DNA of 64,000 nucleotides from Topomyia yanbarensis (GCF_030247195.1 NC_080670.1:43323524-43387523), one strand, 5' to 3'; counted from the stretch's first letter, positions 33,811 through 46,900 are shown. A program made the numbers and translations. Notes: generated by a model not told the origin, from the sequence alone.

Positions 33811-34551
33811 CTGAAAACGGGAAGAAAACCACGAAAAACATCACAACTACACTTTATAGACAGACCAAGACAGAGTGCCAAAAAGTGCAGCCAAACGAGA
33901 ATATTGTGAGGGGAAGTTGCTAGTTTTACTGATTTGTCTCCGCAAGTCCGCGTATAAAGTGTCTGCAATCACAACAGATTATTTGACAATATGTGGTAGT
34001 TAAAACAATCGATAGCAACCAAATTTACCAACCATCACTTCACTTTGACTTGACAAGAGTGGTAATTACCTTTTGTGATAAACAAACAGCTCTCAAAAAG
34101 AATTGTATGGGGCATGGCAATAATATGTTGTTTTCGCAAATCGTACAACATATATTGGCCATAGCCTTTTTTTAAGAACTAAACGTATTTTTTATTGTTA
34201 TTTTAACATTCATGGTTTGTTAAAAATGTTACAATTGCAGTACAAGTATTTATTGAACTAAACATGGTATAGTTTTAAATCAGCATGTTTTCAAAGTTAA
34301 TTGCAATAATATTACATCCTCTTGATTTTCATCGTTCCAGTACACTAATTGGCGTATGGTAAATATTTTGCAATTTACGATCAATTCTTGCATAGTTTAC
34401 CATCAATGCGATATGAAATAACTGTGTTATAAGTTATTCGATGAAACTAGATACTAGTTTATGAAATCGTATGCATTTTCTTTAAATTTACTTCGAAAAA
34501 CTGGTAAGCCTGGCCAAAATATATGAGGTGGCCAAAATACCTCTGTTACCC

Positions 34552-35587
34552 TAGACTTGGCTTAAATATTAACATTTAAATTTCAACAAACTCGATTAGA
34601 CATTTAGTAATTTGAAAATCCTGATTGACCGTTTCAAAATTAGTATAAAAACGATGGAAAGAAATATAATTCTATGAGATTTAGGTTCCACTTTGTTAAC
34701 TTTTAAGAAAAATAGGAGGATTTCTGTTAATCCAACGATATACCTACAAGGCTTTTCTTGTACTCCAATCACACTTTGACTTTAAAAGGAACACATTTCA
34801 CATAACCTAGGAGAAAGATATCAAAGCATACTGTCATAATTCTCTTTAAGAAGAAATTACGGAATCGCTATACGCTGAACACAAATCGCAAAAGTCAATG
34901 AGAAATAAATGTTTTGCCTATTGCAAAATAGACAAAATAGAAAATAAGGAGTTCAATATAAAAGTAGATACATAAATTACAACCTTTACCCGAAAGAGGT
35001 CTTGCTTTTGAATTAAATTTTGTTTCCAGAAACTCTAAATCCAATATTGTATAACTTTGTTCATTCTTAATATTTTACGAAAATTCGACAGTTTCATGCT
35101 CAATATGTTGACATAATGATTTTGAAATTTTCTGAAAATTGAGAAAGTTCCATTCATTTAAAACAGAGTACCACTAAAAGTGGTTAACATTTTGTAGACA
35201 CAATTTCATGTCTCCTGTAGTCAAAATAATTTTTTCTATGACAATTTAATTATTCCTGCATTATAACGTCTTGTGTAAGGAAAACATAGGTTTTAATCCA
35301 AATTTCTTCATTTATATTCTTTCATCCTCTCTCAAAATCTCTAATTATTTCCCTAACTTAATAAAAAAATAATTTAAATTAATGATTTTTTATCCTTCTT
35401 TTTAATACGAGCTGTTTTTGTTTTCAAATTATATCCAGTACATTTCACGACTTCTATCCAGCCAGTCAAATTACGGAAGTGGACCCATATGACAATTCAC
35501 GTACATAGAACCAAGAGGCATTTTAAGAATTAATTCGGAAGCGGCGGCGCCTCGCAAGCAAACCTATGATCCACTCTTTGGTTTAAT
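34552..35587. other. No gene recognised
   Basis: AT-rich sequence right of the pogo-like element; nothing recognised. Confidence 0.4.
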
Positions 35588-35720
35588 CGGTCTATTGGCC
35601 ATTCAGCCTTTTGCCTTCGGATGAATGACCATTCAGCCTAATAACTATTCGGCCTAATGTCCATTCATAGTTCTGTCCATTCGGCCGAATGACCTTCGGG
35701 CTAATGGCCCAGCAACGTTG
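35588..35720. repeat. Degenerate CCATTCGGCC-type tandem repeat
   Basis: Irregular repetition of GGCCATTCAGCC / CTATTCGGCCTAATG / CATTCGGCCGAATGACC motifs in both orientations. Confidence 0.6.
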
Positions 35721-36039
35721 GTGTACTAGACGTCAAATAAGTCAATAAGCCATATGGGCGCTGCAACAATCGAATTATTGAATATGATGTGCGATAGATG
35801 AATTCTATCAAAAACAGTAATGTCGGTTGGTCTCGTTTTTACGATTTGACGTCTTTGGAGTTGTTTTATGGTGTTACGTCAAGTCTATCGTCTACACCGA
35901 CAACCAGCAACCAATTGATGAACTAGAGGTTAACATTGAGTGCGTTGTTCACAAAAATCACAATCGTGCTTAACAGAAATGGCCAAAATTAGACCGATGA
36001 TGAACACACAAAGAACAGACGCCCAACTCCAGCGTTAAA

Positions 36040-36060
36040 GTGTGTGTGTGTGTGTGTGTG
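36040..36060. repeat. (TG)n microsatellite
   Basis: About ten TG units. Confidence 0.9.
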
Positions 36061-36331
36061 TTAACCTTCCTATCTCCCACTAGCTGGTAATGATTTACAG
36101 AAAAAAGATGTTTGCATGTATTTAAACATTCATGCAAATAACTTGATTCACGGATTTAGGAAGGTGTTAGCTCAATTGACTTTCCGATGACCCATTTCGT
36201 GTACAGTGCCAGACATGTTCCGAGGTCATCATTCCATCAACTAACCCCGCCTTACTTGTATTTGTATTTGTATTTAAAATTTGTGTTCATCTGACACTAA
36301 GTCTTAATGAACTAAACTAAAAATAATTAAC

Positions 36332-37330
36332 CTAGTGTAACAGCAAACGGTGACGAAATTGTGATGAATTATAATTGAGGTCAAAGTGCTCGGCAAGCTC
36401 GTTGAAGCGACGAACCATCGCTAAAATCGGACTATTAGCAGCGTAGTTGGTGTTTCGCATTTCGATGTGTAGTAATGTCCGAGGGCGAAGAACACGGGTT
36501 GGGGCGTAGAGGTTGATTTGTCCAAGGAGATCGGGAACATCATACTCAGCCAACAGAAGCTTTGATATGAAAATGGCCTGCGAAGTATGTCTACGTTCTT
36601 GCAAAGTATGTAGTCCTAATAGTCTGCAACGGTTCTCATATGGTGGCAGGTTCAACGGATCATTCCAAGGTAATTGACGTAAAGCACATCGTATAAATTT
36701 GCGCTGGACAGCTTCAATCCTTTCACTCCACGTTGCATGATAAGGGCACCAGACGATGTTTGCAAATTCCAACTGCGAGCGCACCAGTGAACAATATAAA
36801 GCCTTGAAACACAGAGGATCCCGGATTTCGCTAGAAATTTTGAACATAAAACCTAGAAGTCGATTTGCTTTGTCGATGGTCGCTGACAGGTGATTGGTAT
36901 AAGTTAGCCTTTCATCGAGAATAACACCTAGATCTTTTACGTGGTCAACGCGTTGCAGCTGAGTTCCGGCAATGTTGTAGTTAAAATTAAGCATGTCTCT
37001 TGTACGATGAAAACTGATGACAAAACATTTCGTAACACAAAGGATCAACATGTTTCTTTGACACCAATTGTAAAATGTATCAATGAGACACTGTAACTCA
37101 CGGCAATCGGCTTCATTCCTTATCACAAGAAATATCTTCAAGTCATCGGCGAAAAATAGTTTCCCTCCACGCATTAGAACAAAGACCGCATCATTCACGA
37201 ATAATGAAAATAGTAATGGACCTAGTGTACTACCTTGGGGAACTCCGGAATTATTACAAAAAGATTCAGACACGTTGTCACCAATTTGCACGACGCACTC
37301 GCGGTGAACAAGGTAGGATCGAAGCCAGTG
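36332..37330 (-). pseudogene. CR1/L2-like ORF2, RT palm/thumb and C-terminus
   Basis: About 330 codons read from a YLVHRECVVQ segment through SGVPQGSTLGP, LFFADDLKIF (catalytic box, Phe in place of Tyr before ADD), HVKDLGVILD and the C-terminal thumb (SLVRSQLEFANIVW, LPPYENRC). It ends at the stop before 36332. It belongs to the same ORF2 as the frame upstream on the minus strand; the shift between them lies at about 37365. No RNase H is present, as expected for this clade. Confidence 0.9.
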
Positions 37331-38452
37331 GCAGAAACGAGGTACATCCTAGTTTATCATGCTTTGCAAGCAGTATCTCATGGTTAACTGTGTCGAAAGC
37401 GGCCTTAAGATCTGTGTAGACCGTGCCTCCTGGAGTTTCCTGGATATGTTTTCAATGCAAAACGATGTGAAGCTAACTAAATTCGTCTCAACCGATCGAC
37501 CAGGGAAGAATCCGTGCTGACAAGGGCTTATGTAATGTTTACTGGCAAAAAACAGCACCTCGTTGATAAACGCTTCGAAGATTTTCGACTCAACTCTCAG
37601 CGAAGTGATTCCCCGGTAGTTCACGATGTTGCTTTTGTCATTTTTCTTGTGAACCGGAAACATAACTGAAAACTTCCAATCATCGGGAAATTTTTGCTGC
37701 TGAAGCGACACATTGAAAAGGTGCGTCAGTGGGATCGCTAAGATATCGGAACATTTTTTCAGAACAGCAGACGGCATAGCACTTTGTCCTGGAGCATAAG
37801 ACGATTTGGTTTTCCGTATTGCAGAGAGAACCGATTGTACTGAAATAGTGAATATATCCATTTCCACTGCACCAATGGGAACATCACGGGTCGCGTTTTC
37901 GAGCTCGATGGCAGATGGCACATCAGTCGTGAGGACACTTGAAAAGTAGCTGGCAAATAGGGAGCATTTTTCCGCCGTTGTAGTCGCTACTTCGCCATTG
38001 TACACCATCCTAGACGGAAGACCCGTTTCCTTTCTCTTCGTTTTTACAAAAGCCCAGAATCCCTTCGGATTTCGTCGTAAGTTTTGTTGGATGCGGTTCA
38101 CATATCCTTTGTACAGCAATTTATTGTAACAGCGGTACTCATTGCTGGCGAGTGCGAAAAAGCGCTTGAGAATAGGGCATCGACGATTTGTGTACGCACG
38201 TAGGACTTTGGCACGGATGCGTTTCAGATTCCGAAGCATGACGTTAGACCATGGAGGCTTCTTGGGAGGTTGATATTCTGGCACGGATTTTTCAACACAG
38301 TCAATGAGTAATCGGTTATAGAGACCGACTGCAGCATTTACATCAACTTGATCAAGTAATACACTCCAGTCAATCAGCGATAGGGTGCGACGTAGTGCTG
38401 CTAAATCAGTTTTACGAAAATTACGACGATTCACAGCTAAATCTTCTTCATA
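37331..38452 (-). pseudogene. CR1/L2-like ORF2, linker and RT fingers
   Basis: Continues in the same frame as the endonuclease after the TAA at 38453-38455. Recognisable are PPWSNVMLRNLKR and YTNRRCP of the linker, GFWAFVKTKRK, KTKSSYAPGQSAMP, FPVHKKNDKSN, and QHGFFPGRSVETN. A frameshift near 37428 moves the motif A block (YTDLKAAFDTVNH) into another frame, and a second shift near 37365 moves the following sequence again. The apparent start at 38434 is a GTG and has no meaning in an animal element. Confidence 0.9.
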
Positions 38453-39739
38453 TTATGGTGAACTAATGATGGAAATGGATATTTCTAATGCGGGATGATA
38501 GTTATCCAAAGGAACGATAACACTGGAAGCTTCACTCACAGAACACTCAGGCAAAGCATTCTCACTGACGAACACAAGGTCAAGAAAACGGGATAGATGG
38601 TTGGAAATCGTGCTTACTTCATTTAGTCCGTGAAAAACCATCCCGTCCAGAAGTAAGCGGCTGGCAGGATTTGTTGTCGAGGATAACGGGTTAGGGTAAG
38701 CGTATCCACGTCCAGAAGAAACCCACATCAGTCCTGGTTGGTTGAAATCACCAAGAACTATTATCACATCGTTTGCATCTGCCTGAGAAGAAGAGTGTTC
38801 TATAGAGTCGAGATGGAGCTGCGTAATAGTGCAGTCAAGTCGCTTTTCAGGAGGAATGTAAACAGCTCCAATAAAGTAGCTCTTTGTCTGCGTAGTAATC
38901 TTCGTCCAAACAACTTCAATGCTTGATGAACTATCCACACCAAATTCACAGGAGGCTAGTGCGGAAGAAACAGCGATCAAAACTCCCCCGCCGCGACCAT
39001 GAACACTGTTATGTGCGCTTCGATCCGCGCGATAAACCGCATAAGAATCCCCGAAGAGCTGCATCGATGTAATACGATCATCAAGCCAAGTTTCCGTCAG
39101 AACATAAATATCGTAGTCGCCGTCAAGAGCAGCCAAGTACAAGTCCTCGATTTTCGTCCTTAGCCCTCTGACGTTTTGGTAGTATAGCCGTAAATCGCCA
39201 GTGCCACGTGGCAATCGTGCCGACATGCCGAAGGGGCGTGATGTACCCGATGGCACGCTAGAAACCAAAAGGTTTTCAGGGAGCGGATCGTCATTTAAAG
39301 CAAAATACTCGCCTGAGAAGGGAGTTCGGAAGACCCCCTCACGACCTCCGAACGCAGGGCCGGGACGACTGAGCTGGTCGCTGGCTGGTAGCACGACTGC
39401 GTCGGAGCGCTCGGGGGCTTCCGTAGTACGGTATAACAGGCATCCCGGTGATGGCAGCGCAGCGTGAATTTGTTTGTGTAGTCTCGGCGATGGCGGCGAA
39501 ATTATTCTTTGTTCAAGCAACGGCAAATTATTGGAACGAGTTGTACCCAGTGACATGCGTCCCGATGGTGGTTGAATTATTCCGTCATAGCTGATTGAAC
39601 TGATGATGGTGAAGCAGTCTGATGAGTATCGGACTGAACTGGCGACTGATCTGGCTGCGGATAGAGGGGTTTCCAAAAATTTCCAGCTGATACAGTGCGA
39701 TTGCTCTTGAATTCGCGGAAAAGAATTCCTTCGGGCCAT
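38453..39739 (-). pseudogene. CR1/L2-like ORF2, N-terminal extension and APE endonuclease
   Basis: 428 codons. The first ~180 are a low-complexity Ser/Pro/Arg-rich segment without a recognised domain, overlapping the end of ORF1 by about 160 bp in another frame. The endonuclease follows: LYYQNVRGLRTKI, LTETWLDD (metal-binding Glu), GGGVLIAV, VYIPPE, LGDFNQPGL, RFLDLVFV, and DNYHPALEIS, which stands where SDHxP is usual. The frame ends in TAA (38453-38455), after which the same frame continues into the linker, so this is a single nonsense change. Confidence 0.9.
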
Positions 39740-40035
39740 GTTGAAGCAGATAGGGCTCGCGCCTTGAGCTCAGGTTTGATTCCAACTTTAAACGAGATTA
39801 AATTCATTGTCTTACGTCACGATCCTTTGCAACAAGTCTAACGACTTCCACCTCATCGGTGATAAGACGTTGTTTCGCCAGAATGGAAATTTGGTCAACA
39901 GAAACATCGCGTGAAATACGTGAGAGGTAAAGCCAAAACTTTGGTGTGCGATCAGCTACTGTTATCGTGCCAAGAGATGGTGAAACAGGCATACCAGTAC
40001 CACGTAATAGAGATGAGACGTTGAGTAGTTTTCGG
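39577..40035 (-). pseudogene. ORF1 C-terminal half of CR1/L2-like element
   Basis: Two frames joined by a shift near 39806. The first carries KFWLYLSRISRDVSVDQI and DEVEVVRLVAKDRD; the second LISFKVGIKPELKARAL and STWPEGILFREF. This W-LYLSRL...VxRLVxKxxD...SFKVG...WPxGxxFREF order is the usual C-terminal RRM-like region of PHD-containing insect ORF1 proteins. The family role is RNA binding in the retrotransposition particle. After FREF the frame runs on for about 38 Ser/Pro/Gln-rich codons. Confidence 0.8.
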
Positions 40036-40386
40036 TGTCAACGAATTAGAATTTATAAGGGCCGTAAAATTCGAACGAATTTCGAACTTCAACTCAGTTA
40101 GTATTTCACCCTTAAGTTGTTCGACAATTTGGTTGTGTGCACCTAACACCTCTTCCTGTCCAATCTCATAGGCAGCCCTTACAGCTAGTTGATGACGCTT
40201 ATCGGACATCAGATTAGTGCAGTATTTGCATAGCCAAAATATCTACTTATTATTTAATACATCGTCAAAGCAGTTTTCGGCAATCCCGCTGCATTTGGGA
40301 TGAAAAGTAGCATTGCAAAATCCACGGCAGGAGATGTGCGTTCCCGCAATATCATTTGCACACGAGTGGCACAGCAGCGTATTCAT
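40030..40386 (-). pseudogene. ORF1 N-terminal PHD finger and coiled region
   Basis: ATG at 40386 starts 47 codons with CHSC...CRGFCNATFHPKC, then FDDV, then an in-frame TAG at 40243-40245, after which the same frame gives WLCKYC and MSDKRHQL. Together Cys-x2-Cys, a central Cys pair, His-x2-Cys and Trp-x-Cys-x2-Cys form a PHD (C4HC3) zinc finger split by the stop. Beyond it is a charged, probably coiled-coil segment (IGQEEVLGAHNQIVEQLKGE). A frameshift near 40030 follows. PHD fingers at this position are known from CR1-group ORF1 proteins. Confidence 0.8.
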
Positions 40387-40679
40387 TTTCGTTCAATCAC
40401 ACCACACCACACAAAGCTGAACTGTGAAATTAAATTGCTTCTTAACGGATAACACTATCTTCGATTGGCCTTCGTCACCTCACGGGATCGTAACACAAAT
40501 AACAAAGGTAAACTAAACACGTAACACGTAAAAAATCTGAAAGAATGTGGGAGCGTTGTTTACTCAACTGATGCAAACGAATTCAATATAATGTTTGTAT
40601 CAATTGGACTGTAACATTACAGTAAATCTTTCGATTCCATTTAAGCAGGAAATCGACGCGTATTTAGTATATTGGTTCA

Positions 40680-41586
<907 letters not shown>

Positions 41587-41597
41587 GCGTCTCCCTC

Positions 41598-41837
41598 AAT
41601 GAGGTATATACAGCTGTGGCAGAACACACGGTTTGCTAGTGTTGGCATACAAAATTATGTAAACAATCCAGAAGCACAACGAGTCGACGTCATAGCGGTC
41701 ACACGATTCAATGGGAGCGGAACGACCGGTATGACGAAAGCAAGTCGATTTATACTGTGATCACTCACACCACTCATGTAAGATTCATCTTACGAATACC
41801 AAAGTGCCATCTTCGCCAGACCTGTATATACAACATT
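41598..41837. mobile_element. Intact MITE with 11-bp target duplication (empty site)
   Basis: 240 bp with termini AATGAGGTATATACAG and, inward from the right, AATGTTGTATATACAG; further inside both have a GGC block. GCGTCTCCCTC flanks it on both sides (41587-41597 and 41838-41848). A 9-12-bp duplication suggests a Mutator-like or P-like transposase, but the superfamily is inference. This is the uninterrupted version of 19674-21320. Confidence 0.88.
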
Positions 41838-41849
41838 GCGTCTCCCTCA

Positions 41850-42579
41850 CTCCGCTGTGACTTCTGTACACTTTCCAGCATGTACTTCTAAGCATTCAAT
41901 GCGTGGCTAGACCGAATATGTCCGATGCACAAAATTCACAGCAGAAGAAACGAGAGGCAGACAGAAAAGTATGCTATCGATACATAAAGTTCTCACGCAC
42001 ACACATGCGTGCGCAACAACACACACACTCACACACTATTATTTAGTATACGTCTATGTCCACAATTTTGCCACTGTGTTAGCTTCATAAATGCCAAGTA
42101 AACACGTTGTACCTCCTTTCTACAAAGAACAAAGAATCAAATTTAGCTCTCGAAATTAATGTTTCAGAATAGCGGTTCCATGAATATGTACGATAGTCAG
42201 AAAGTCTTGCTTTTCTGAGAAATCGAGGGGTCCGAATTACCCCCACTGTCTTACTGGCCCCGGGTTCCCCTATTCATTCAATTGTCTACACAAGTTTTAT
42301 TAAAAAATTTGTTCGTTTATGCATGTCTGTTCTCTGTGATAAACAATTGTTGTAAACGAGTGTTTGTATGCTATATTTCATTTGAAAAAAAGATAAAAAC
42401 ACCCTTTATTTTATTAGCTTCTCACTTGCTACTACGATCTCTTTTTTTGTAAAGTTTGGGTTAACACGTGGTATGTTGAAATAAATCGATTTGTGAAATG
42501 ATACTTTATCATTTGCATGGAAATGATAAATGCTTTACCCTAACCTTCACTAATGTGTCCCTGGGTTGCACAGGGATCC
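41850..42579. other. No gene recognised
   Basis: CA-rich patch near 41995-42035; otherwise AT-rich. Confidence 0.4.
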
Positions 42580-42714
42580 TAAAGGCCAATTTCTTCACAG
42601 GATGAAAACCGGTTTTCGTTAAAAACAAGTTTTCGAGTTGCTGGGTACCAGTTAACCGAAATCCGCGGTTTCCAAGGAAAACCGGTTTTCATCCAAGTGA
42701 AGAAATTGGCTTTA
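42580..42714. mobile_element. Short MITE, TAAAGGCCAATTTC termini
   Basis: The left arm TAAAGGCCAATTTCTTCAC, then GGATGAAAACCGGTTTTC, is matched by an inverted right arm with few changes (about 37 bp). 135 bp, non-coding. A partial relative is at 3188-3300. Confidence 0.85.
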
Positions 42715-42738
42715 AGTGTGTTAAGACTGCTCTAAATA

Positions 42739-43085
42739 GGGGACCATCCATAAATGACGCAGCATTTTTTGAGTGATTTTTAACACCCCCTCTCCCATCG
42801 TAGTATTTCGTCACAAACCTCTAAAAAACCCTCTTGGTAATTACGTGGCTTGATGGTAAGCCACCCCCCCCCCCCTTGTCACCGCACAAAATTTAAAAAA
42901 AATTAAAAAGACTATGTTAGTAAGATGAAACGGGTAAGATTGTCGTGACATCAGGTCAACCCCTATTCCCCTTTAAAAAAGCTACGTAGCATGACATGAC
43001 CCCCTACCCCCTGTCGTCACACATCATCACAAAATATAAAATTCCCCCTCCCCCATATAATGCTACCTCATTTATGGATGATCCC
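42739..43085. mobile_element. MITE with CCATCCATAAATGA termini
   Basis: Left GGGGACCATCCATAAATGAC and, inward from the right, GGGATCATCCATAAATGAGG, each followed by AGCA within a few bases. TA lies on both sides (42737-42738 and 43086-43087). Interior is rich in CCCCCTCCCCC tracts and GTCACA motifs; non-coding. Confidence 0.85.
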
Positions 43086-43171
43086 TAGGATGTTATAATT
43101 TGCATGTTGCTTATGATTTATTACCAACCAAATTTGTATTCGTTCATGTAGTTCCAGCTATTGACTCCTAA

Positions 43172-43222
43172 AGCTCTCTCAAACAGAAACAGAAAAAGCT
43201 CTCTCAAACAGAAACAGAAGAG
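43172..43222. repeat. Two 26-bp tandem units
   Basis: GCTCTCTCAAACAGAAACAG repeated at a 26-bp period. Confidence 0.9.
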
Positions 43223-44289
43223 AAATAATAAAATTAGAATTAAATTTTAATTAATCATATGAATCGTATTAATGAGTAAAAATTAATATTAATACATTCA
43301 TTAATTCGTGAACCTTTGGCAATTTAGGCATAGTAGAGTGATTCTATATCTAATTTGTGCGACTCCGCAGTTTACAACAATCGTTCTAACAAATTTTCTG
43401 TAAACTATTTAATAATTATTATACTGACTGCTACGTGAACCAATCAAAAGAATCAAACTGATACGATTGCGAGGCAGCGTTCAGCCTCTAGTCTGCAGTG
43501 CACACCAAATTCCCCCAGAATACTAAATACATGAGAATTGGGATAATCATATTTATTTTTCAAATTTGCACACGAATGACAACAACGGAGCCACCAAAAC
43601 AGACCCATCCATAGAGAAATTTTATCTACATATATATGCATTAGTTGACAGACGGAGCAGGCAAACAAAGTCGTTAACCCGATTTCGTTCCAGTACAGGG
43701 GCTGTCTCGGATTAGCGGTCAACTTGGAAGCTGTGGAAACAGCCAACATTCTTCTTGCAGATTCAAATTTACATAAATAGCCCCCGAAAATTTGCACCAG
43801 TATAGAGGGAAGCTGTAAAATTAAATTTCCTTAATTTAATCGCGCCTGATACAGAACGTCTGGACCGGGTGACATTTGTCACCTACGAAAAGCCATCGAA
43901 CCGACGAAGATCTCCCATAAAATAGTCGGCATTTTTATTGCCTTGTTTGTAGTTTCCAGACATTGACATTTCATCGTGAGTTCATTATCTCCCCTCGCGG
44001 GTGCGTGTGTGTTGTTCCACCAAATGCTGAAAATATGTGAAACCGAACAGACCTGTTGCAAAATTGTCACGTCTAAACCGGATTTCACGCGATGCTGTCG
44101 ATCCGACGTCAAAACAACGGTTGTTTTGTTTTTGGGTGGGAGTCCGTTGACCTAGTTTCGGCACCGTCGCTAAAATGTTTCCTTCTCCCGGTACGGAATG
44201 GTGACAGTTGTTTAATGAAATTATAGTCAATTAAAATAGATCCGAGCTAGTACTGATCGTAAAAATGAAAGTGAGCCATTTCGGGAATT
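43223..44289. other. No gene recognised
   Basis: Short minus-strand frames without recognised domains (for example 43453-43797). Confidence 0.4.
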
Positions 44290-44730
44290 TCTCCGCGCAC
44301 ACGTCTTGAATGACATCATGCGTACGCGTACGCGGGCTCGATCTAGGTTACCGGGATACTCGGAGGAGGACGCCCGGCAACTGAAAGGAAGATAGCATCG
44401 CGTATCGCGACCTGAAATCGCAATGATCCTACTGCACACTGGCTTGGCTGACTAATGACCGTGCGCATTTTGGCATTTGTAAGACTCTGGCCAACACAGA
44501 CACACAGCCACAGGGCGAAGAATTTGCCGAATTCGCAGCCAGAATTAATGAGCCGCGTCTGCGGTGCACATTTGACATCCTGGGCACGTATCAGTGTCCG
44601 AAGATCTTTAGAGGTGTTATTGGCATTTTTCAGCGGCTGTGGCGCTGGCTGGAGTACTTTCGCACGTGAAGTACGTGCAGAAGCGTCCATATTTTGTTGA
44701 CGGTTTGTTTTTGTATCGGATAATAACATA
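44290..44730. other. GC-richer patch, unidentified
   Basis: Contains TGCGTACGCGTACGCGG and a 128-codon minus frame (44343-44729) without recognisable domain. It could be regulatory or untranslated host sequence; unproven. Confidence 0.25.
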
Positions 44731-46179
44731 GGGTGACGGTGCTAATGTTTTCCTATTTTGATTGCTACTGTACCAATTCGAGCATGTGGATCAAATGAGC
44801 ATTTGTTTTGTTTCAAACGCCTTTTTTGCATTGTAAAGTCAAACATTCGAAAACGGATTGGAAATATTGGTAATGATTGATACTACCATGCATAATGGAT
44901 TCCGAAACAGTATAAAACCCTATTTTTGGACTTAAGTTGTCGCGGAAAACATTCAATTGTATACGAGGTGAAAGGAGTGACACTATTTAACCGAATCTTC
45001 AAAATTCCATTCATTACGATGGTATTTAAATTATTTGATTAGCACACAGTGGAAATAAAAATTTCCGTCGTCTAAAATTATTTTAAGTCAAACGGTTGGT
45101 CAACCCATTGTACAAAGACCTTATATAAATCATTAGTTGTTTCCAATGAAATCGCTGATCAACAAATGTTGAAGTACTCATTCGAGTTGCAGCAGCTTTT
45201 TTTCAATTGCAAAAAAAGTCGACTACTTCAAAGGCACAACACACAACGATTCGCTTATCTTGTCAGTTTTCAGTTAATATGATGTTCATTCTTGGTTTAC
45301 TCAAAATGGACTATGAATAATGATATGGTATTATGCGAGATTCAGAAGATTGATCGATTTGATTGATGCATAATTATACGCATTGGAGATTGAGATTCAT
45401 AACAAGGATTCCTACAATAGCTGCTACGTTTTTAGCTCAACGCGAATTTGGTACAATAGTCAATGGGTAGAAATAAATAATGCGTTATGTTGCGGTTGTT
45501 CTATCCTGTATTTAGTTGAAAGTGTGGATAGCGAAACATTTTAATGTGAATATCGTATTTATTTCACGGCCTATTGTACAATCATTAAACATAATGCCAT
45601 ATCGGAACGTGTGAATTCAAATCTTTCTTACTCGTCATGATGTTTACCAAATATGGCAGGAAGGTGTTTTTGCACCAATTATTTTTTTGCTTGTAACCTC
45701 CTCAACAAGATGAGATCATAACCGAATTGATCGTTTTTTTCTCCGTTTTATATATCTTTGCGATCCGCAACAACAAAAGAAGAAATGATTGAGTTGATGA
45801 TCTACCGAACAATTAAATGAGTCATCTTTTCGGTGGCCTATGTTTTGTATATAATATGTATGGATGTAGAATTACTAGCATCAGTATTCCACAACCACTT
45901 TCCAAAGCTGTAAATGATGCAATCCAACACCCCGTTATGTGTCCATGCACCTCTGATATCAGTTAAGGTACGGACAACCCCCGCGAAGATTGGCTACACA
46001 ACTGTTAAGGACTTGCAGCAAGTGGCTGAAGAAAAAATTTAATGCCTCCTGAGCTTTTATCACGGTGTGTTCGGTAGAACAAATTCTTGCTGAAAAAAAA
46101 TCTTTAAAACTTTTGGATATGAAAGAATGGACTTTTTTCTTTCATTTTGAATTAAATCTAAAATAATGGGTCAAGGGCC
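44731..46179. other. No gene recognised
   Basis: AT-rich; nothing recognised. Confidence 0.4.
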
Positions 46180-46400
46180 CCAGAACAACATTTTATTTGG
46201 AAGTTTTTGCTTGGTAACCTAGGTTTGACAATGAAACTGGTTCACATTTTTGCCACCTGGTGGTATTACTATAGACATTCAAATATTACTTAAAATGAGA
46301 ATCTGATGGATTGCCTGCAACTGGTTTGCTTTAATAGAATAGTTAGTTCAGATGAATTTGAGAGCTGATAAAGGCCAACCTTTAAACGGAGAAAATAATT
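46180..46400 (+). repeat. Dispersed repeat shared with 28050-28420
   Basis: Same block order as at 28.1-28.4 kb, shorter because an internal part is missing. Confidence 0.7.
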
Positions 46401-46439
46401 CCGACTCATCAGCAGTGTTAGCTTTGAAAATGAACCACC

Positions 46440-46900
46440 TTGGTTATGCAACTAATTTTTGACATTGAAAATATCTTACTGCACTATCTGGGGCAGGGTG
46501 TCATTCTAAAATCTAAAATCAAACGATGTCACATTTTTGCGTCACTATTTTGAACGCTAATAGCTTTGTTGTTTATGAACGAATTTCTGTCTGGTTATCA
46601 CCAAACAATTCGGAATTAACTGAAATTTTGTTATATTGCTTTAGTGTTTTTGTAGTTTAATAGCACACTATTGAAAAACAAGCAAAAATGAACAGATCTC
46701 GAAAACGTGAAAACTCCCATACATCAGTCAATCTATCCCCGGCAGATCCGTCAATAGGGAGCAGGTTAGTGATTCAAACGAATACGAAAAGTTATAAATA
46801 AATGTGCCGCGCGCCTGTTTGAATCAGTTGTTGCTCTTTTGCCAGACAAGTAACATCGTGCCTATAGTGTCTCGTACGACAGATTTGAGCACCCAGCACA
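46440..46900 (-). repeat. Dispersed repeat shared with 16170-16620
   Basis: Inverted relative to the 16-kb copy. It carries the complements of CTGATTCAAAC, ATTTATAAC and TTTTAGAATGACACC-CCCCAGATAGTG blocks. Non-coding. Confidence 0.65.

Larger units (their letters stand above)
28616..34551 (-). mobile_element. pogo/Tigger-like DNA transposon with nested R1 insertion
   Basis: Inverted termini GGGTAAAAAAGGTATTTTGG (left) and GGGTAACAGAGGTATTTTGG (read inward from the right) are each followed by CC and flanked by TA (28614-28615 and 34552-34553). Subterminal GGCCAAAATA repeats occur at both ends. Inside, on the minus strand, lie a psq/CENP-B-like HTH exon, a DDD catalytic domain and a lysine-rich C-terminus. 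Total 5936 bp, of which 2736 bp is an R1-clade insertion; the original element was about 3.2 kb. TA target, TIRs, HTH and DDD domain all agree with pogo-type elements. Confidence 0.92.
36256..40440 (-). mobile_element. Near full-length CR1/L2-like non-LTR retrotransposon
   Basis: On the minus strand: 5' region near 40400-40440, ORF1 with a PHD finger (39577-40386), ORF2 with APE endonuclease and RT (36332-39739), a short 3' UTR, and a tail of tandem ACAAAT-type units (36256-36275 on plus: TTGTATTTGTATTTGTATTT). A PHD/C4HC3 ORF1 plus a short tandem tail instead of poly(A) is typical of the CR1 group. Both ORFs carry stops and frameshifts, so the copy is inactive. The 5' boundary is uncertain; the TA microsatellite begins 240 bp upstream. 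Confidence 0.85.

Noticed and set aside
38434..38434. Separate ORF start at 38434
   Set aside because: It is a GTG; the frame is continuous with the endonuclease across one TAA, so it is one ORF2 with a nonsense change.
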